Shown here: piece by piece, positions 23,023 to 34,223 of the stretch
How the letters are laid out: every line of letters begins with the position of its first letter
How positions within the stretch are numbered: the first letter of the stretch is position 1
NCBI GenBank assembly: GCA_034638255.1
Contig: JAWPGT010000001.1
Coordinates: forward strand, 1,116,001 to 1,180,000
DNA length: 64,000 nucleotides
From: Coprinus comatus
Lineage: Eukaryota; Basidiomycota; Agaricomycetes; Agaricales; Agaricaceae
Direction of reading: 5' to 3'
Translations under genes and position numbers: made by a program
Notes under the pieces: generated by a model
What the model saw: only the letters and a program-made list of their open reading frames with translations
The model's database searches: none
What the model was told of the DNA's origin: nothing

Positions 23023-25092
23023 ATGGATCACTCTGAACCTCCAACTATTACTCAGTTATCAGTGACTACTGCTCACAATAGTCCTGGATCTTCTGTCTTC
23101 GACCTTCCTATTCAGCCGTCTGCTTCCGTTCCAGTTCCAAGTCTTTCTCGACAACTACAGAGAGCACCAGAGATCTTACCTCCTACGAACAAATCTTCTT
23201 TTGTAGTTATCTCTGGAGGAACTGGCGGGAACGCTATATGTTCTGCTTTCGGTGATGCGTGCTATGTACTCCCTGTTTCCGATGATGGTGGTTCTTCAAG
23301 CGAAATAATTCGTGTCTTGGGAGGTCCTTCCATCGGTATGACAAAAATCTCTACTGCATGGATTATCATTCTATTGATTACACTTATTGACGCTTGAACT
23401 CTGACAGGTGACATTCGTTCAAGATTGGTTCGTTTGATTCCGTCTGCTCCTGAGGGTTCTCCATTAGAATGTATTTCCCGTTTGCTTGCATATCGTCTAC
23501 CCACAAAGTGTAGCGAGAAGGAAGCAAGAGATGAATGGAGAGATATCGTTGAAGGACGGAGTTCTCTCTGGACAGGTATTCCAAATGACAGGAAAGAGAC
23601 AGTTCGAGGTAAGAATAAATTGTAAATACGACACTGGGTAACACGGTACTCATTACTATTCTTTTAACCAGGCTTCCTTGTTTATTTTGAGAGCGAACTG
23701 TTGAAACGTGCACACAAGAACTTTGATTTCCGGAATGGCAGGTGTGACCGTCGATGTTTTAAGGAGAAACATCTGCTCACTGGCAGTTCAACCAATAACA
23801 TTTAGTATTGGAAACTATTTCCTTGCAGCTGCACAAGGATTTTTTCGGTCGCTCCCATCAGCTATATTTCTCTTTTCTTCCATAACAAATAGTCAGGCAA
23901 TGCTCACCACATCTTCGTTTTTGGATGCATATACTAACAATGTTAGGTTAGGCCACCATATTACCTGTCATTGTGACTAATCATACTGTGACCATTGCCG
24001 CAGAACTGGTAAGTACTAAGTTGCTAACTAGTGCCGAAGGGGTTACCATGGCAGCGTTATATTCTTAGGAAAATGGTGTCAAACTTGTTGGCCAATGCGA
24101 GATATCTCACCCAGTAAATTCTCAAGGACCCATGATCAATTTTGGTGCAGATAATGGACTGCCCATTCCACTTTCACCCATGGATGGCCTCGGAGAGAGC
24201 ATTTCGTTTAAGCAAAATGTGATGTTCGAACAAGACTCTAAGTCGAAATATGAGAGACTTCCTGCGCGTATCACTAGTAAGTGAATCTTAATTGAAAATG
24301 CGGTATTGGCCACAAAACCTACACATACCACAGGGCTCTACTATATCAATGCATATGGTATGGAGATCCTCCCATCCCCAAATCCGGACTACCTGGCAAA
24401 TCTTGCGGAACGTGATGCCTTGGTTTATTCTTGCGGTTCGTTATGGACGAGGTTCGTTGGTATATATATCCGAAATATGTAGTACTAAACCAAAACTTTG
24501 TAGCATCATTCCATGCCTTGCACTTAAGGGGGTGGCAGCGAGAATAGCACGTTCATCAAAACTCCGGGCCAAGATCCTTATATGTAAGTGGTTCAGATAA
24601 TTCCTCCAGAGTTATAGACATTGATGACATTACAACACGAATAGTAAACGGTGAGAATGACAGGGAGACAGAAGGTTACACCGCGGTGGATTACATTCAG
24701 TAAGTATCTCTTTGCGTAGTCTTTCTAACTTCCAACTTCCTGACGCTCCAAAGAACCATCGTGCGAACGCTCAACTTGAACTACCAATCAGCATCGTATG
24801 GCTTAGGAAACGTAAATACGACGTATCCGGTGTCCGCGTTCATCACAGACCTTATCTATTTAAAAGAAGGTAAGGTATCAGTGGATGTTAAATACATCAC
24901 AGTACGTTTAGAGCTTCCAGTTTTTTAAGTGATCTTGCGCATACTGATGAGATATTTTAGTCTATGGGAGTGAGATGCACGATGGTCAAGCAATGCGCTC
25001 CAATTGACGACACGGGAGCTCCTCGGTTCAGGTCCGAATGTGTTGGGAGGGTTATCGAGAAGTTGTTAAGTGAAGTAGAGTTCCCACGATAG
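23023..25092 (+). CDS. CofD / UPF0052 family protein (YvcK-like)
   Basis: Eleven exons (23023-23335, 23408-23608, 23672-23741, 23806-23896, 23952-24008, 24069-24276, 24334-24451, 24504-24583, 24645-24699, 24754-24874, 24961-25092) give 481 aa. Family motifs are clear: FVVISGGTGGNAICSAF, LPVSDDGGSSSEIIRVLGGP, GDIRSRLVRL, GNYFLAAAQGFFRSL with AIFLFSSITN, LPVIVTNHTVTIAAEL, and DALVYSCGSLWTSIIPCLAL. The family joins bacterial YvcK/gluconeogenesis factor and archaeal CofD (2-phospho-lactate transferase); the fungal members, such as yeast YNL011C, have no established substrate, so I give no enzymatic role. Intron 4 uses a GC donor (23897) with a perfect TACTAAC branch sequence; another donor is GTTCGT. 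The exon 10 end was set at 24874 by phase rather than at the better-looking GTAAGG five bases earlier. Confidence 0.85.
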
Positions 25093-25266
25093 AGTATTTT
25101 TAGAGACCCCCGTTTACTAAATGCTGTCAGAAACCTAACCATGAGAGCTACAGCTCTTCCCTCCCTCCTATACCCGCCCTCACAAAAGCCTTTTCGCTGG
25201 CGCCAGAGAGAGCGGCAAAAACTCTATGATAGCAAGAGCTATTTAGGTTCTTGAGTCCAAACATTC

Positions 25267-26525
25267 ATGAATTCCTCAAGCTCAGACGAGATTCGCACCC
25301 GATTAGACGTTCCCACTCCGACCAATCACACATATTGGGACCGCGGCAGCGTCTATACATGTATGTATGCTTACCCCTCGTCGAAGTTCTTCTTTTCTAT
25401 GCACAAGCTCATGTAAGGATCTGTTAGTCGACTCGCTGACGACAAAGTCTACCAATGGGTTGCACCATTTGGATTCTCCATCACCCAGCTGGAACAGCAC
25501 CCCACTCGCAATCTTACTTGCAAATCCGAATTCAGACGCACGCACTTATCCGCGAATAGATAACAAAGTTGTTATCTCCCAAAAAATACTAGGAGGGCAT
25601 ATATCCCAGAGCAGCACTGATAACTTGAACGACTCTGATTCTTCAGACAAAGCCGCGCTGGTCGCACACGGCGAGCGATCAAGCTCCCCTACAACGAGTT
25701 CTTTCAGTGACGCCTGCTCAGACTATGAGCAGCAGTCAATATACGATGATGGTGATATACATAAAGATCCAGATCCCGGCGGGCGAATAAAATTAGTTGT
25801 AGGGAGTGATGGAGAACTTGAAGGCGAGCAATCTGTCCCACCATCTCTCACTCGACCTACACGTATACGGTTTCGTAGTCGCGTGCGGGTTGGGTCAGGC
25901 CTTAGCCGACATCAACACCAACATTCCAGCACCTCGACAGGTACCCACTTTAACCGAGATACTCTTCGTGGCCCCAGTACCAGCGGCAATGTAGGGGATA
26001 ACTATCATTTGCTAGCTGCACCATCTTCTATTTCAAGTTCCCCATCGTCATCGATATCCATGCCTCTCAGATCTAGAGCAGATGATGAAGCTGACCGGCC
26101 CGGCTGGGGACCCTTGGGTAGACGCGTGAGTATGTTGGCGAATAAGAAAGCAAAACGTAAAAGGATCTCGCTGGATCTCGATAATGAAGATATATCGCGG
26201 AAGCGGGTTGGTGGTCATCTGCGCATGAACGAACGCTCGCCTTTATTGTACAATAAATCAAGGTCGAGGAGACAAGGTCAAGAAAATCAAAGAAATAAAA
26301 TATATTATAACTCAGATCCTGAAACATCATCATGGAATAAAACACCAGAGGAAATGGAGGAGGAGTTTGGAAAGTGGCCTCAGCGTATGTTCAACTACCG
26401 GGTGAGTAAACACTTTCGAACTTGTCATCTATATTCGGTTAAACCTGTCCCAGTGGTGGTGGTGGCGAACTGAAGGAGTAGTTTGTTGTCGATGTCTCGA
26501 CGAATCAGATGATGAATATTATTAG
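25267..26525 (+). CDS. Hypothetical disordered protein with W4/Cys-rich end
   Basis: Three exons (25267-25360, 25428-26401, 26454-26525) give 379 aa. The start MNSSSSDEIRTRLDVPTP is followed by a Ser/Asp-rich, apparently disordered body with a basic stretch LANKKAKRKRISLDLDNED that may be a nuclear signal, and a conserved-looking end EEMEEEFGKWPQRMFNYRWW. The last exon encodes four consecutive Trp, then RTEGVVCCRCLDESDDEYY. The first junction was chosen by phase (GTATGT donor at 25361, TTAG acceptor at 25427); others are possible. Without splicing at 26402 the frame would end at 26473. No domain family is recognised. The gene converges on ARO2. Confidence 0.6.
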
Positions 26526-26731
26526 AGGAAAAAGGAAACAATTCTCGCCGTGTTATGTTTTATTGTATGTTACCCAGTACCTGTTTTGTTTTCTCTCTCG
26601 CGCTTTTGCTGTCGTGTTCTATGGCTTTCATTAGTTTTGTACAATAGTGTTTTCTGTACGTCGTTGACAATATATATCTCAAGAAACATAGATGAGTTAT
26701 TTTATCACAAAATATCTAAACAATCTAAAAT

Positions 26732-28234
26732 CTATGTAGTCTTTGGCAATACCATGGTGGGTGGCAAAGTGGTTACCGCAGGGAGGAGGCTTGCGGCTGT
26801 CTTGCGAGCATTCTGCAGGAGCAATTGATCCATGACTACAATAGCGGCCATAGCCTCAACAATAGGAACAGCTCGGGGGACAACGCAAGGGTCATGGCGA
26901 CCGCGGGCAGCAAGTTGGCCACTTTTACCATCATATTGGGCAGTATCCTGGGCTTGGGAGATAGTCGCGGGAGATTTGAAACCAATACTAGGGAAAAGTT
27001 AACAATTCGCTCCCTTTTGATGTGAGATGAGGAAGTGGCTCACCGGAAGTAGATGTCTTCACCGTTAGTGATTCCACCTTGGACTCCACCGCTCCAGTTA
27101 GTCTTGGTGCCTAGGCTACCATCTGGACGAGCGACAAACGCGTCATTGTGTTTGCTTCCTGGAACTTCTGTTCCTCGGAAACCAGACCCAATTTCGAAAG
27201 CCTTGGTTGCAGGTATCGAAAGCATGGCATGGCCAAGTTTAGCCTCAAACTTGTCAAAGACGGGTTCACCGAGGCCAGCAGGGACATTGCGGATAACGCA
27301 AGTAACAGTTCCTCCAATTGAATCTTGTGCATCTTTAGCACGGATGATGCGCTGTGACAGATGGTGATTAGTTTGGAATCGGATTTACTATTAGGGACGA
27401 ACTTGGGTCATGCGCTCGGCAGTTGGTGGGTGTGGGCATCTGGTAGGATGCTTATCGACTTCTTCACGGGTGATCGTCGACAGGAGTTGACGGAACTCTT
27501 GGGACAGGGCGTCTTCGATATCATCGTTGTCTTGGTTGTTATCGGTGGGTGCAAGAGAGCCAGGGGAAATGGTAGCAGGAAGGTGGATTTTCCCTACCGA
27601 CGAGACAAAGGCCACGATTTCAATTCCGTAGGCTTGTTTGAGGTAAATTTCGGCAATTGCTCCAGCGGCAACACGGCCTATAAAAATAGTCCGGTTAAAT
27701 CATAATGGTTTATGATTTGTTAATGTTCGTCCTACCGACTGTTTCGCGGGCACTGCTTCGTCCGCCACCACTGCTCGCCTTAATGCCGTATTTCTGGAGG
27801 TAGGTATAATCGGCATGACTCGGCCGAGGGTAGAGATCGGTTTCGGAATAGTCGTGAGGACGCTGGTCCTCATTTTTAACGAGGAGGGCGATAGGTGTAC
27901 CGAGTGTAACACCATGTTCAATACCAGATTGCAAGTGGACGAGATCTTTTTCATTTCTCTGGTGAAGAAAAAAATCAGCTTGGATGTAGTACAGGCGGTG
28001 TGATCCGACGTACAGGGGTGGTGAGGTTACTCTGGCCTGGCCTGCGACGACTGAGCTGGACCTGGATGTCCTCTGGCTTGAGTTCAAGGCCCTAGAGGAA
28101 ATATATTTATTAAACGGGGCGGAAGGAACGGCAGATGAGCGTACTGGAGGACATCCGTCGATGATAGCACCGACAGAAGGACAGTGGCTTTCGCCGTATG
28201 TGGTGACGCGGAAGAGGGAACCGTAGGTAGACAT
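26732..28234 (-). CDS. ARO2: Chorismate synthase
   Basis: Six exons (28234-28145, 28091-28014, 27958-27736, 27677-27403, 27351-27044, 26987-26732) give 409 aa. The start [20 protein letters not shown] holds the conserved His of the active site. Further hallmarks are [100 protein letters not shown] and [19 protein letters not shown]. The enzyme uses reduced FMN to convert EPSP to chorismate, the last common step of aromatic amino acid synthesis. Fungal enzymes are bifunctional and reduce their own flavin with NADPH. Intron 4 uses the donor GTTCGT. It shares a 172-bp divergent promoter with the SAP30-like gene. Confidence 0.96.
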
Positions 28235-28406
28235 GATGAGGGAAGGGGAGATGGCTGGGGGTTTAAGTATGAAGGGATTGCGGACGAAGCGGACGTTGAG
28301 CCGCGGCCTGCAGTCGGACGAAGATTAGATTAATGCGTATTTCCTATTACAGACACAGCGTCACTCGTTAAATTGCCGAACATTGCCAGTCGACTACTAC
28401 ATCCAA

Positions 28407-29203
28407 ATGTCTGCCTCAGCACATCTCTCAGCCACAGGGCCCCGTTCACGCCCCCACAACCGCAAAAAGCTCAACGACGACGCCGCATACATGGCCCCAC
28501 CCAGCGTCAGCGCATCAGGAAACAAAAGACAGGCTACGGACAAAGCAGAGGGCGAGCCGCGAGTAAAACGGAAACGCGTAGACGCAGTGACAGCCTCGGC
28601 AGCGACCAATGGAAAAAAGGACGTGGAAGAGCCACAGAGAGCCTGCCTCGTAAGTACTACCCCCTTCCTTCTCACGTCAACATCCTCACACAACCTCAGG
28701 TTGAATTCTCAAAGCTCCCCCTTTCCGTACTCTACGCCTACATGTCCCACCACGACATCATCCCAGACATACATCCCTCCCCTCTGTCCCCAGAAGACCC
28801 CCCAGCACCCACCAGTCTTTCAAACCCTCCTCGCTATTCTTCTCGTGGCCTCAGCCCCCCAACATCAACCCCAGCCAACAGGCCCCGTCGAGAGTCAAAG
28901 GAACAGAGCAGACGTCGCAGCTCCCGTTTGCTCGAAGAAGAAACTAGAAGTCGAACCCCAGTGCAGGCAGATGTCGATGAATTGCGTACGGTCATGGCAT
29001 CAATCGTCGAGCGTCATTTCAGAGATATGCCAATCATGTTTCCGAAGGACGAAGTCGAAATACTCTCTGGATTCATGTGTGCAGTTGCACGGTCAAAAAG
29101 CTTGCGAGTCAGTTGTTAATATTTCTTTACATTTTTTCAGATACCAGGATATGACAATGTGACACATCTGTATATTCAATATGATTGGTTGTTCTATTTT
29201 TGA
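28407..29203 (+). CDS. SAP30-like Sin3/HDAC complex subunit
   Basis: Three exons (28407-28649, 28700-29107, 29141-29203) give 237 aa. The N-terminal third is basic and disordered (RKKLNDDAAYMAPPS, PRVKRKRVDAV). The second exon begins VEFSKLPLSVLYAYMSHHDI, which fits the first helix of the SAP30 Sin3-binding domain. After a Pro/Arg-rich insert comes ELRTVMASIVERHFRDM and DEVEILSGFMCAVARSKSLR, matching the second half of that domain (a helix, H-F, then a helix). SAP30 stabilises the Sin3-Rpd3 histone deacetylase. The split of the domain by a basic linker is typical of basidiomycete members as I recall them. The final 21-codon exon follows a GTCAGT donor; without it the frame stops at 29119. Confidence 0.6.
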
Positions 29204-29685
29204 TTGATGCTACCTCTCTCTGGCGACGGACTTGATGATCATTAACGTTCATGGGAATTGTGGCCCAGCGTTGCCCGCTTTCTTCATCGCAGGCTCCACC
29301 AGTATTCATCCTGCCGAAGTGTATTTTTATATGGTTGTTTCATCGTTTGAGCCGTAGGCATGCCTATGATAGAAAAGAAAGAACAAGGTTGCAATTCGTC
29401 AATCCACAGTTGGGGGTTGATATTACGTCTCCTTGGTAACATATATCACAAACGGCTTTAAAAGACCACAGATTTCACAACCACACCTTCCTTTCCTCAG
29501 ATTCCTTCTTCCTTCCTCCTTTCTTTTTGCAGCCGCGCTGCCTGGTTTCCTCTCTTTTGTAAGTCCATTTTACTCGTATATTTATCAGTCCTGATTCTCT
29601 CCTGTAGTTCGTCGGCTCTCTTCCTTTGCAAAATTTACGCTCTTTCTGGCTTCAGTGAAGTCCTAGTCAATCTACTCTTGTAAAA
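29204..29685. other. Promoter region of the secreted repeat protein
   Basis: 482 bp without a gene. A TATA-like TTTAAAA lies at 29457-29463, followed by a long CT-rich tract (about 29480-29640) just before the start codon. That arrangement is typical of strongly expressed fungal genes. Expression strength is inference. Confidence 0.45.
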
Positions 29686-31183
29686 ATGAAGTTCTCTTTG
29701 GCACTCCTTGTGGCTGTTCCCTTCATCTCCCAAGTCTCTGCTGGAGTTATGCCTCGTCAGGATAACCAGAGAGGTCGTGGCGGCAACAACAACAACAATA
29801 ACAACAATGGAGGTGGTGCTGGTGCCGGAGCTGGTGCTGGTGCTGGTGCTGGAGCTGGAGCTGGGAATGCCGACCCACAAACTTCGTTAAGTATGATATT
29901 TGGTCACCAAGCGCTATAAAGGATGCTAACCAGCCGTTGCAGCCCTTGATCCCGCAGTTATTGCAAAAGGCTTTGCCAACGACGGTCAAGATGTACCTAC
30001 TGACGGTAATTCTATCATGATTACACCGGAGAAAGTAATGGATAACTCATTCCTAATTGAATAGGCCAAGTTGCTTCGTTGACATCAACGAACAACTTCA
30101 TCAATTTCTGTTTGACCGTCCCCGATAAACCTATTACCGACGGCCAACAGATCACAGGTGGCTCATGTAACCCAGCCCCCATTGGTGTAATCCCGTCAAC
30201 GGAAAGAATGCCTTCGTCCAAATTCACCAACCCCAAGAATGGTGATACTATTCCTTCGGATGAGGCTTTCACCATCAGCATGGCTATCAAAAACCTTGCT
30301 ACCGGAAACTTTGTCAATGCTCAAGAAAACTACTTTGCTGCTCCTCAACAGCTCAATGCTCAGGGTACCATCATTGGCCATTCTCATGTCGTTGTGGAGA
30401 AACTGCAGTCCATTGATCAAACAACACCCACGGACCCCAAAGTGTTCGCCTTCTTCAAGGTTGGTTTTCCATCGTGTTTCATGTCTTGAATTAGATTTGT
30501 TCATAATATATCGTTCAGGGCTTGAATGCGGCTGCCAACAACGGTGTGCTTACCGCTGATGTCTCTAAAGGTCTCCCTGCTGGCGATTACCGTCTCTGTT
30601 CTATCAACGCAGCTGCTAATCATCAACCTGTCATTGTCCCCGTCGCTCAACATGGGTCATTAGACGATTGCGTATACGTTAGTACTTTAGTCCAATTCTT
30701 GTTGATTTCCCATATTCATGGATTCTGTCGTTCAGTTCTCTGCTACACCGGGAGGTGCTCCGGCTGCTGGTGGTGCTGCAGGTAACGCTGGTGCTGGTGC
30801 TGGTGGTGCCGCTGGTAACAATAACAATGCTGGAGCAGGCGCAGGTGCGGGTGGTGCTGCTGATAATACTGGTGCTGGTGCTGGTGCAGGTGCAGGTGGC
30901 GCTGCTGATAATACTGGTGCTGGTGCAGGTGCGGGTGGTGCTGCTGATAATACTGGTGCAGGTGCGGGTGCGGGTGGTGCTGCTGATAATACTGGTGCAG
31001 GTGCTGGTGGCAACAACGCTAACACTGGAGTAAGTTAAATCCTTGATGTCCGTTTTATAAGATGTCTAATAATTTCTGTAGGGTGGACGCGGCGGACGTG
31101 GTGGCCGTCAAGGTGGTCAAGACGGCCAAGGTGGTCAAGGTGGACGTGGCGGACGTGGACGTCGTTTCTTGCGCGAATACTAG
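29686..31183 (+). CDS. Secreted Gly/Ala/Asn-repeat protein with RGG tail
   Basis: Six exons (29686-29890, 29943-30005, 30065-30459, 30519-30677, 30736-31029, 31082-31183) give 405 aa. Residues 1-19 are a signal peptide (MKFSLALLVAVPFISQVSAG). A short N-terminal low-complexity block (eight Asn, then Gly-Ala repeats) leads into a conserved-looking core: TLDPAVIAKGFANDGQDVP, SLTSTNNFINFC, QQITGGSCNPAPIGVIPS, KFTNPKNGDTIPSDEAFTI, GTIIGHSHVVVEKLQSI and AANHQPVIVPVAQHGSLDDC. This core is common in agaricomycete secretomes and has no assigned function that I know. The C-terminal part has Gly-Ala repeats with four GGAADNT units and an Arg-Gly-rich end (RGGRGGRQGGQDG, finishing RRFLREY). Wall or matrix association is inference. 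Database names such as ribosomal S17 for relatives are probably wrong. Confidence 0.82.
30775..31026 (+). repeat. In-frame Gly-Ala tandem repeats
   Basis: Within the secreted protein, GGT/GCT-rich DNA repeats in frame. Four copies of a unit coding GGAADNT separated by GA-repeats of variable length (39-45 nt period) lie at about 30848-30995. The near-identical copies suggest slippage or unequal crossing-over and probable length polymorphism. Confidence 0.85.
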
Positions 31184-31498
31184 GCCAACAATGCGCCCCA
31201 AAATAATGAGACGACAACTACTATTCCCTTTACTAGACGTCATATATTGATTATTTAAATTCCCCTTCGACAACCATGTGCTGCTTTTTCGATCTTCTTT
31301 CCTTCCTTTTAGGCTGAGTTTTTACAATAGTATGCCGATCGATTGGCTATCTAGTTCAAAGCAGCGTTTTTATTATTAGTTTTTTTACAATCTTTTTTTG
31401 TATTATTTTGCATGGCCTGGAGCTGACTCTGTCAAATGAATTGAGACGGTTAACCTTGATAAAATTTCTCGGCACTTGATGTGATATATATAAGTATC

Positions 31499-31515
31499 AG
31501 GACCTCTGAATATCC
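31499..31515 (+). repeat. Left copy of 17-bp inverted repeat
   Basis: AGGACCTCTGAATATCC reads here on the plus strand; its exact reverse complement is at 32007-32023. The pair encloses about 0.5 kb without an ORF. The similarity stops sharply just outside the 17 bp. Confidence 0.7.
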
Positions 31516-32006
31516 TGATACTATTGTTACCCAGAAGTTCGGAATGTTACAAGTGTGACTGTAATAGTTTCAACCTCCGCTTGACACTACCACGTGCGGA
31601 TATTCAATGATAATACCTCAAGGTCTCGGCAGGTGTGACAACCCTGCCAAAAGTTTTCTTCAAAAACCCACTTTCCTTCCCACAAACAATGTTACGATGG
31701 CATTCGGAGTAGTGTAAATAATAAGCATACAAGTTTTCTTGTCCCGAGCGAGGAGGAAAACGGAAATTCCGAACTTCCGGGTAACGATAGTAGAGGCTGT
31801 AGGAAGGGCAACACGTGACAACGAAGTTATAAACCAACGACGCATATATTTACATCCTCAGTTCCTACCATCACATCTGGGACTCGTCAAAATTTCCCAC
31901 ACTTTCTAATATCGGATTCATGCGTTTCTCGTTGCGATCCAAAAGGTTTTTTGATTTCCTCAAATTTCCTACTTTTTGTCCGGTTTTTGGGATCTAGCCT
32001 CAATAG

Positions 32007-32023
32007 GGATATTCAGAGGTCCT
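32007..32023 (-). repeat. Right copy of 17-bp inverted repeat
   Basis: Reverse complement of the sequence at 31499-31515. It could be the other end of a short non-autonomous element or half of a long-range hairpin. No target-site duplication could be defined. Confidence 0.7.
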
Positions 32024-32704
32024 CGTATATCATCATCAGAATTGATACGGAACTTGTGTTCCATGAATGATTATGATACTTTTTCCCCATCTTTTTTTCT
32101 TCTTCAGCGCTGATTTGGGGTAATGTTTGGATATTCAGCATTCAACATTTTTTCAATCTTTGATCAAGTCGAGTACCAGACATCATACATCATACATCAG
32201 GAGAAAGGTCAAAACCACATGTATACATACTCCACCCATGTCACCAAAAAGTGTTTCTGATTGATCATGATACTTTTCTTTTGATCACAATTGCGTTATA
32301 TTTCTTTATTCGGGGGTTTTCTTTATGTAAGTCTCCATCGAAACATTTCTGTTGTAGTTGATTCTAATTATTGCTTCGATCGTTGCTAAGTATGTAGATA
32401 TATTTTACTATTTATAGCTTGTGGTAGCACGGAGTGTGTGGTATTTGTATGGGAACACATGAATGGGTATGGATCGATGATATATCTATACAAAAAAAAT
32501 GACATAAATAAATGATCGAAGGGGAGGGTTAGAGTGAGATTAGTTCTGAGTTCGGGTAGCATGGAAATTGGCATGTAACTACATTTTTTTTCCGTCTGGC
32601 TAGATCGTCACGGGTATTTCGAAAAATAATAATAAAAAAGAAAGGATTAATAAGTTGGTCAATGTCACAATGATGATTGAAGAATGTTCGGGAAGCAAAT
32701 TTGA

Positions 32705-34083
32705 TTATCCATTCATGACAGTAAATTTCCTTGGATGTTGTTGATGATGATTAGGTATTGGTCGTGTTTGAAGAGGTGCTGGATTTGGTGCAGCAGGACC
32801 GGAAAATACAGTGGTAGGTGCATGGCTTGTGGGAGGGAGAGACGGAATTTCACCCTCTCGGACAGTTCGGTCTCGCCAGGACATAACGGATGCCCAACGA
32901 CTTTCAACAGGCTTTTGGGGTACAGGATCGTCAGGAGCCAATATAGCTTCTAATTGTGGTCTGCTATTTGAAAGGGCGGAAGATGTCTTGGCACTATAGG
33001 ATGGGAGTGGGCGCCGACGAGCAAGAAGGGAAGGATTGAAATTAATACTCTCTTGTCTATCGCGGAAACGAGTAAACCATCGTTGCAAGAAGGGTTGATT
33101 GTTTCTTGAGGTTGCGGGAATAGGAAGAAGATTGTTTCTGGATGAAATGCCCATCTTCTGTCTCGTTTTCCATAGACGATGGAGGAAAAATCCGAGGATA
33201 CCGGCTAACAAGATGCAAAAAGCGATTAGAATACCAGTTAGAGCTGAGACTGTGTTTGACCCCCCACTTGGGGCTGTGTCGTTTCGAGTAACAGTTTCCT
33301 CGGTGCTGAATGTCATTGAATACGCGTGCATTACGACGAATGTCGGATAACTCACGAATATACGATGTAGTCCAATATTACGGATGAACGATGACCACCT
33401 TCATGCCCATTTTGGATCACAAATGTGTGGTCCGCCATGGGCAGACTGTTGTTGGTGTAAACGGGAATATTGTAGATGTATGATTCTTGGCCCGCTGAGT
33501 GAAACTCGAATGTTCCGACTGGCTCATTGTCAAGGTAGAATTCCAGGTTAGTTTGCGGACTTTGCGGGGTCAGCGTGAATCTGTTTATCGATGAAAAAGG
33601 GCTTACATGTACAGATCTTGCGAGAGCGACAAAATGCAATAAACATATACCGCAGAACCTGTTTGAAGAATAAGCTCTAACTCATAGTCGCAGATATATT
33701 TAGTTATTGACCGTGGAATCTAAGAGATGCTTGCGGTGGCGTATTACTGCCAAATGTCGGATCCTAGCTGCTGGCTCGGTACTCTCGTTTCAATGGGTGG
33801 CAGGTTGATAAACTTACAAATGTTCCAACATGCCATGTGGCTGTGGGTGCGTAAGTATGAAATGCAACTGCCCAGAAGCACCTGACGCACCGTTAAAAGC
33901 TTGTGTGGGATCTGGACGTAGTGTGCAGTCAGAACACGATGGACCGAGTTTCCAGGCGCCCTGGGCGGGGACGTAAGTGATTTTTGAAGGAGAGGAGAGA
34001 TTGATTAGCTCGTCATCGATGGTGACGTTGACGAGAGCCAAGGCGGAGGCTACGAAGACCAGGAGGGACCACGGAAGAAGCAT
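32705..34083 (-). CDS. Type I single-pass membrane protein
   Basis: Six exons (34083-33891, 33840-33818, 33763-33712, 33658-33607, 33580-33356, 33305-32705) give 381 aa. A signal peptide (MLLPWSLLVFVASALALVNV) starts an ectodomain of about 180 residues with ATWHVGTF, SAVYVYCIL, FTLTPQSPQTNLEFYLDNEP and HRSSVILDYIVYS. This beta-rich pattern is common in a large basidiomycete family of surface proteins with a carbohydrate-binding-like ectodomain. A transmembrane helix follows at about 195-218 (ALTGILIAFCILLAGILGFF), then a basic, Pro/Ser-rich cytosolic tail. Two exons of 52 nt and one of 23 nt sit in the ectodomain. Ligand and role are unknown; receptor-like or wall-sensing functions are speculation. 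Its start is 140 bp from the divergent ABCF gene. Confidence 0.72.
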
Positions 34084-34223
34084 TTGGGACAAGGAGAACA
34101 GGAGTTTGAAGACACTGAAATATAGAATTCACACTCATTCAATGGGAACCATGACACTCGATCACTCCTTCCTAATCAGGCCGCCGAATTTTCGTCTCGC
34201 CACCATCGCTCAAGGCTGTGTCT

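Larger units (their letters stand above)
31184..32704. other. 1.5 kb spacer with inverted repeats
   Basis: Convergent spacer between the secreted protein and a membrane protein. No supported exon. A 17-bp sequence AGGACCTCTGAATATCC at 31499-31515 recurs in inverse orientation at 32007-32023; a local dyad (GTATCAGGA with TCCTGATAC) overlaps the left copy at about 31493-31520. A short CATCATA-type tandem lies near 32180-32200. Confidence 0.5.

Noticed and set aside
30732..31025. Minus-strand Pro/Ala repeat frame.
   Set aside because: Mirror of the GGT/GCT repeats of the secreted protein; repeat DNA is open in several frames.
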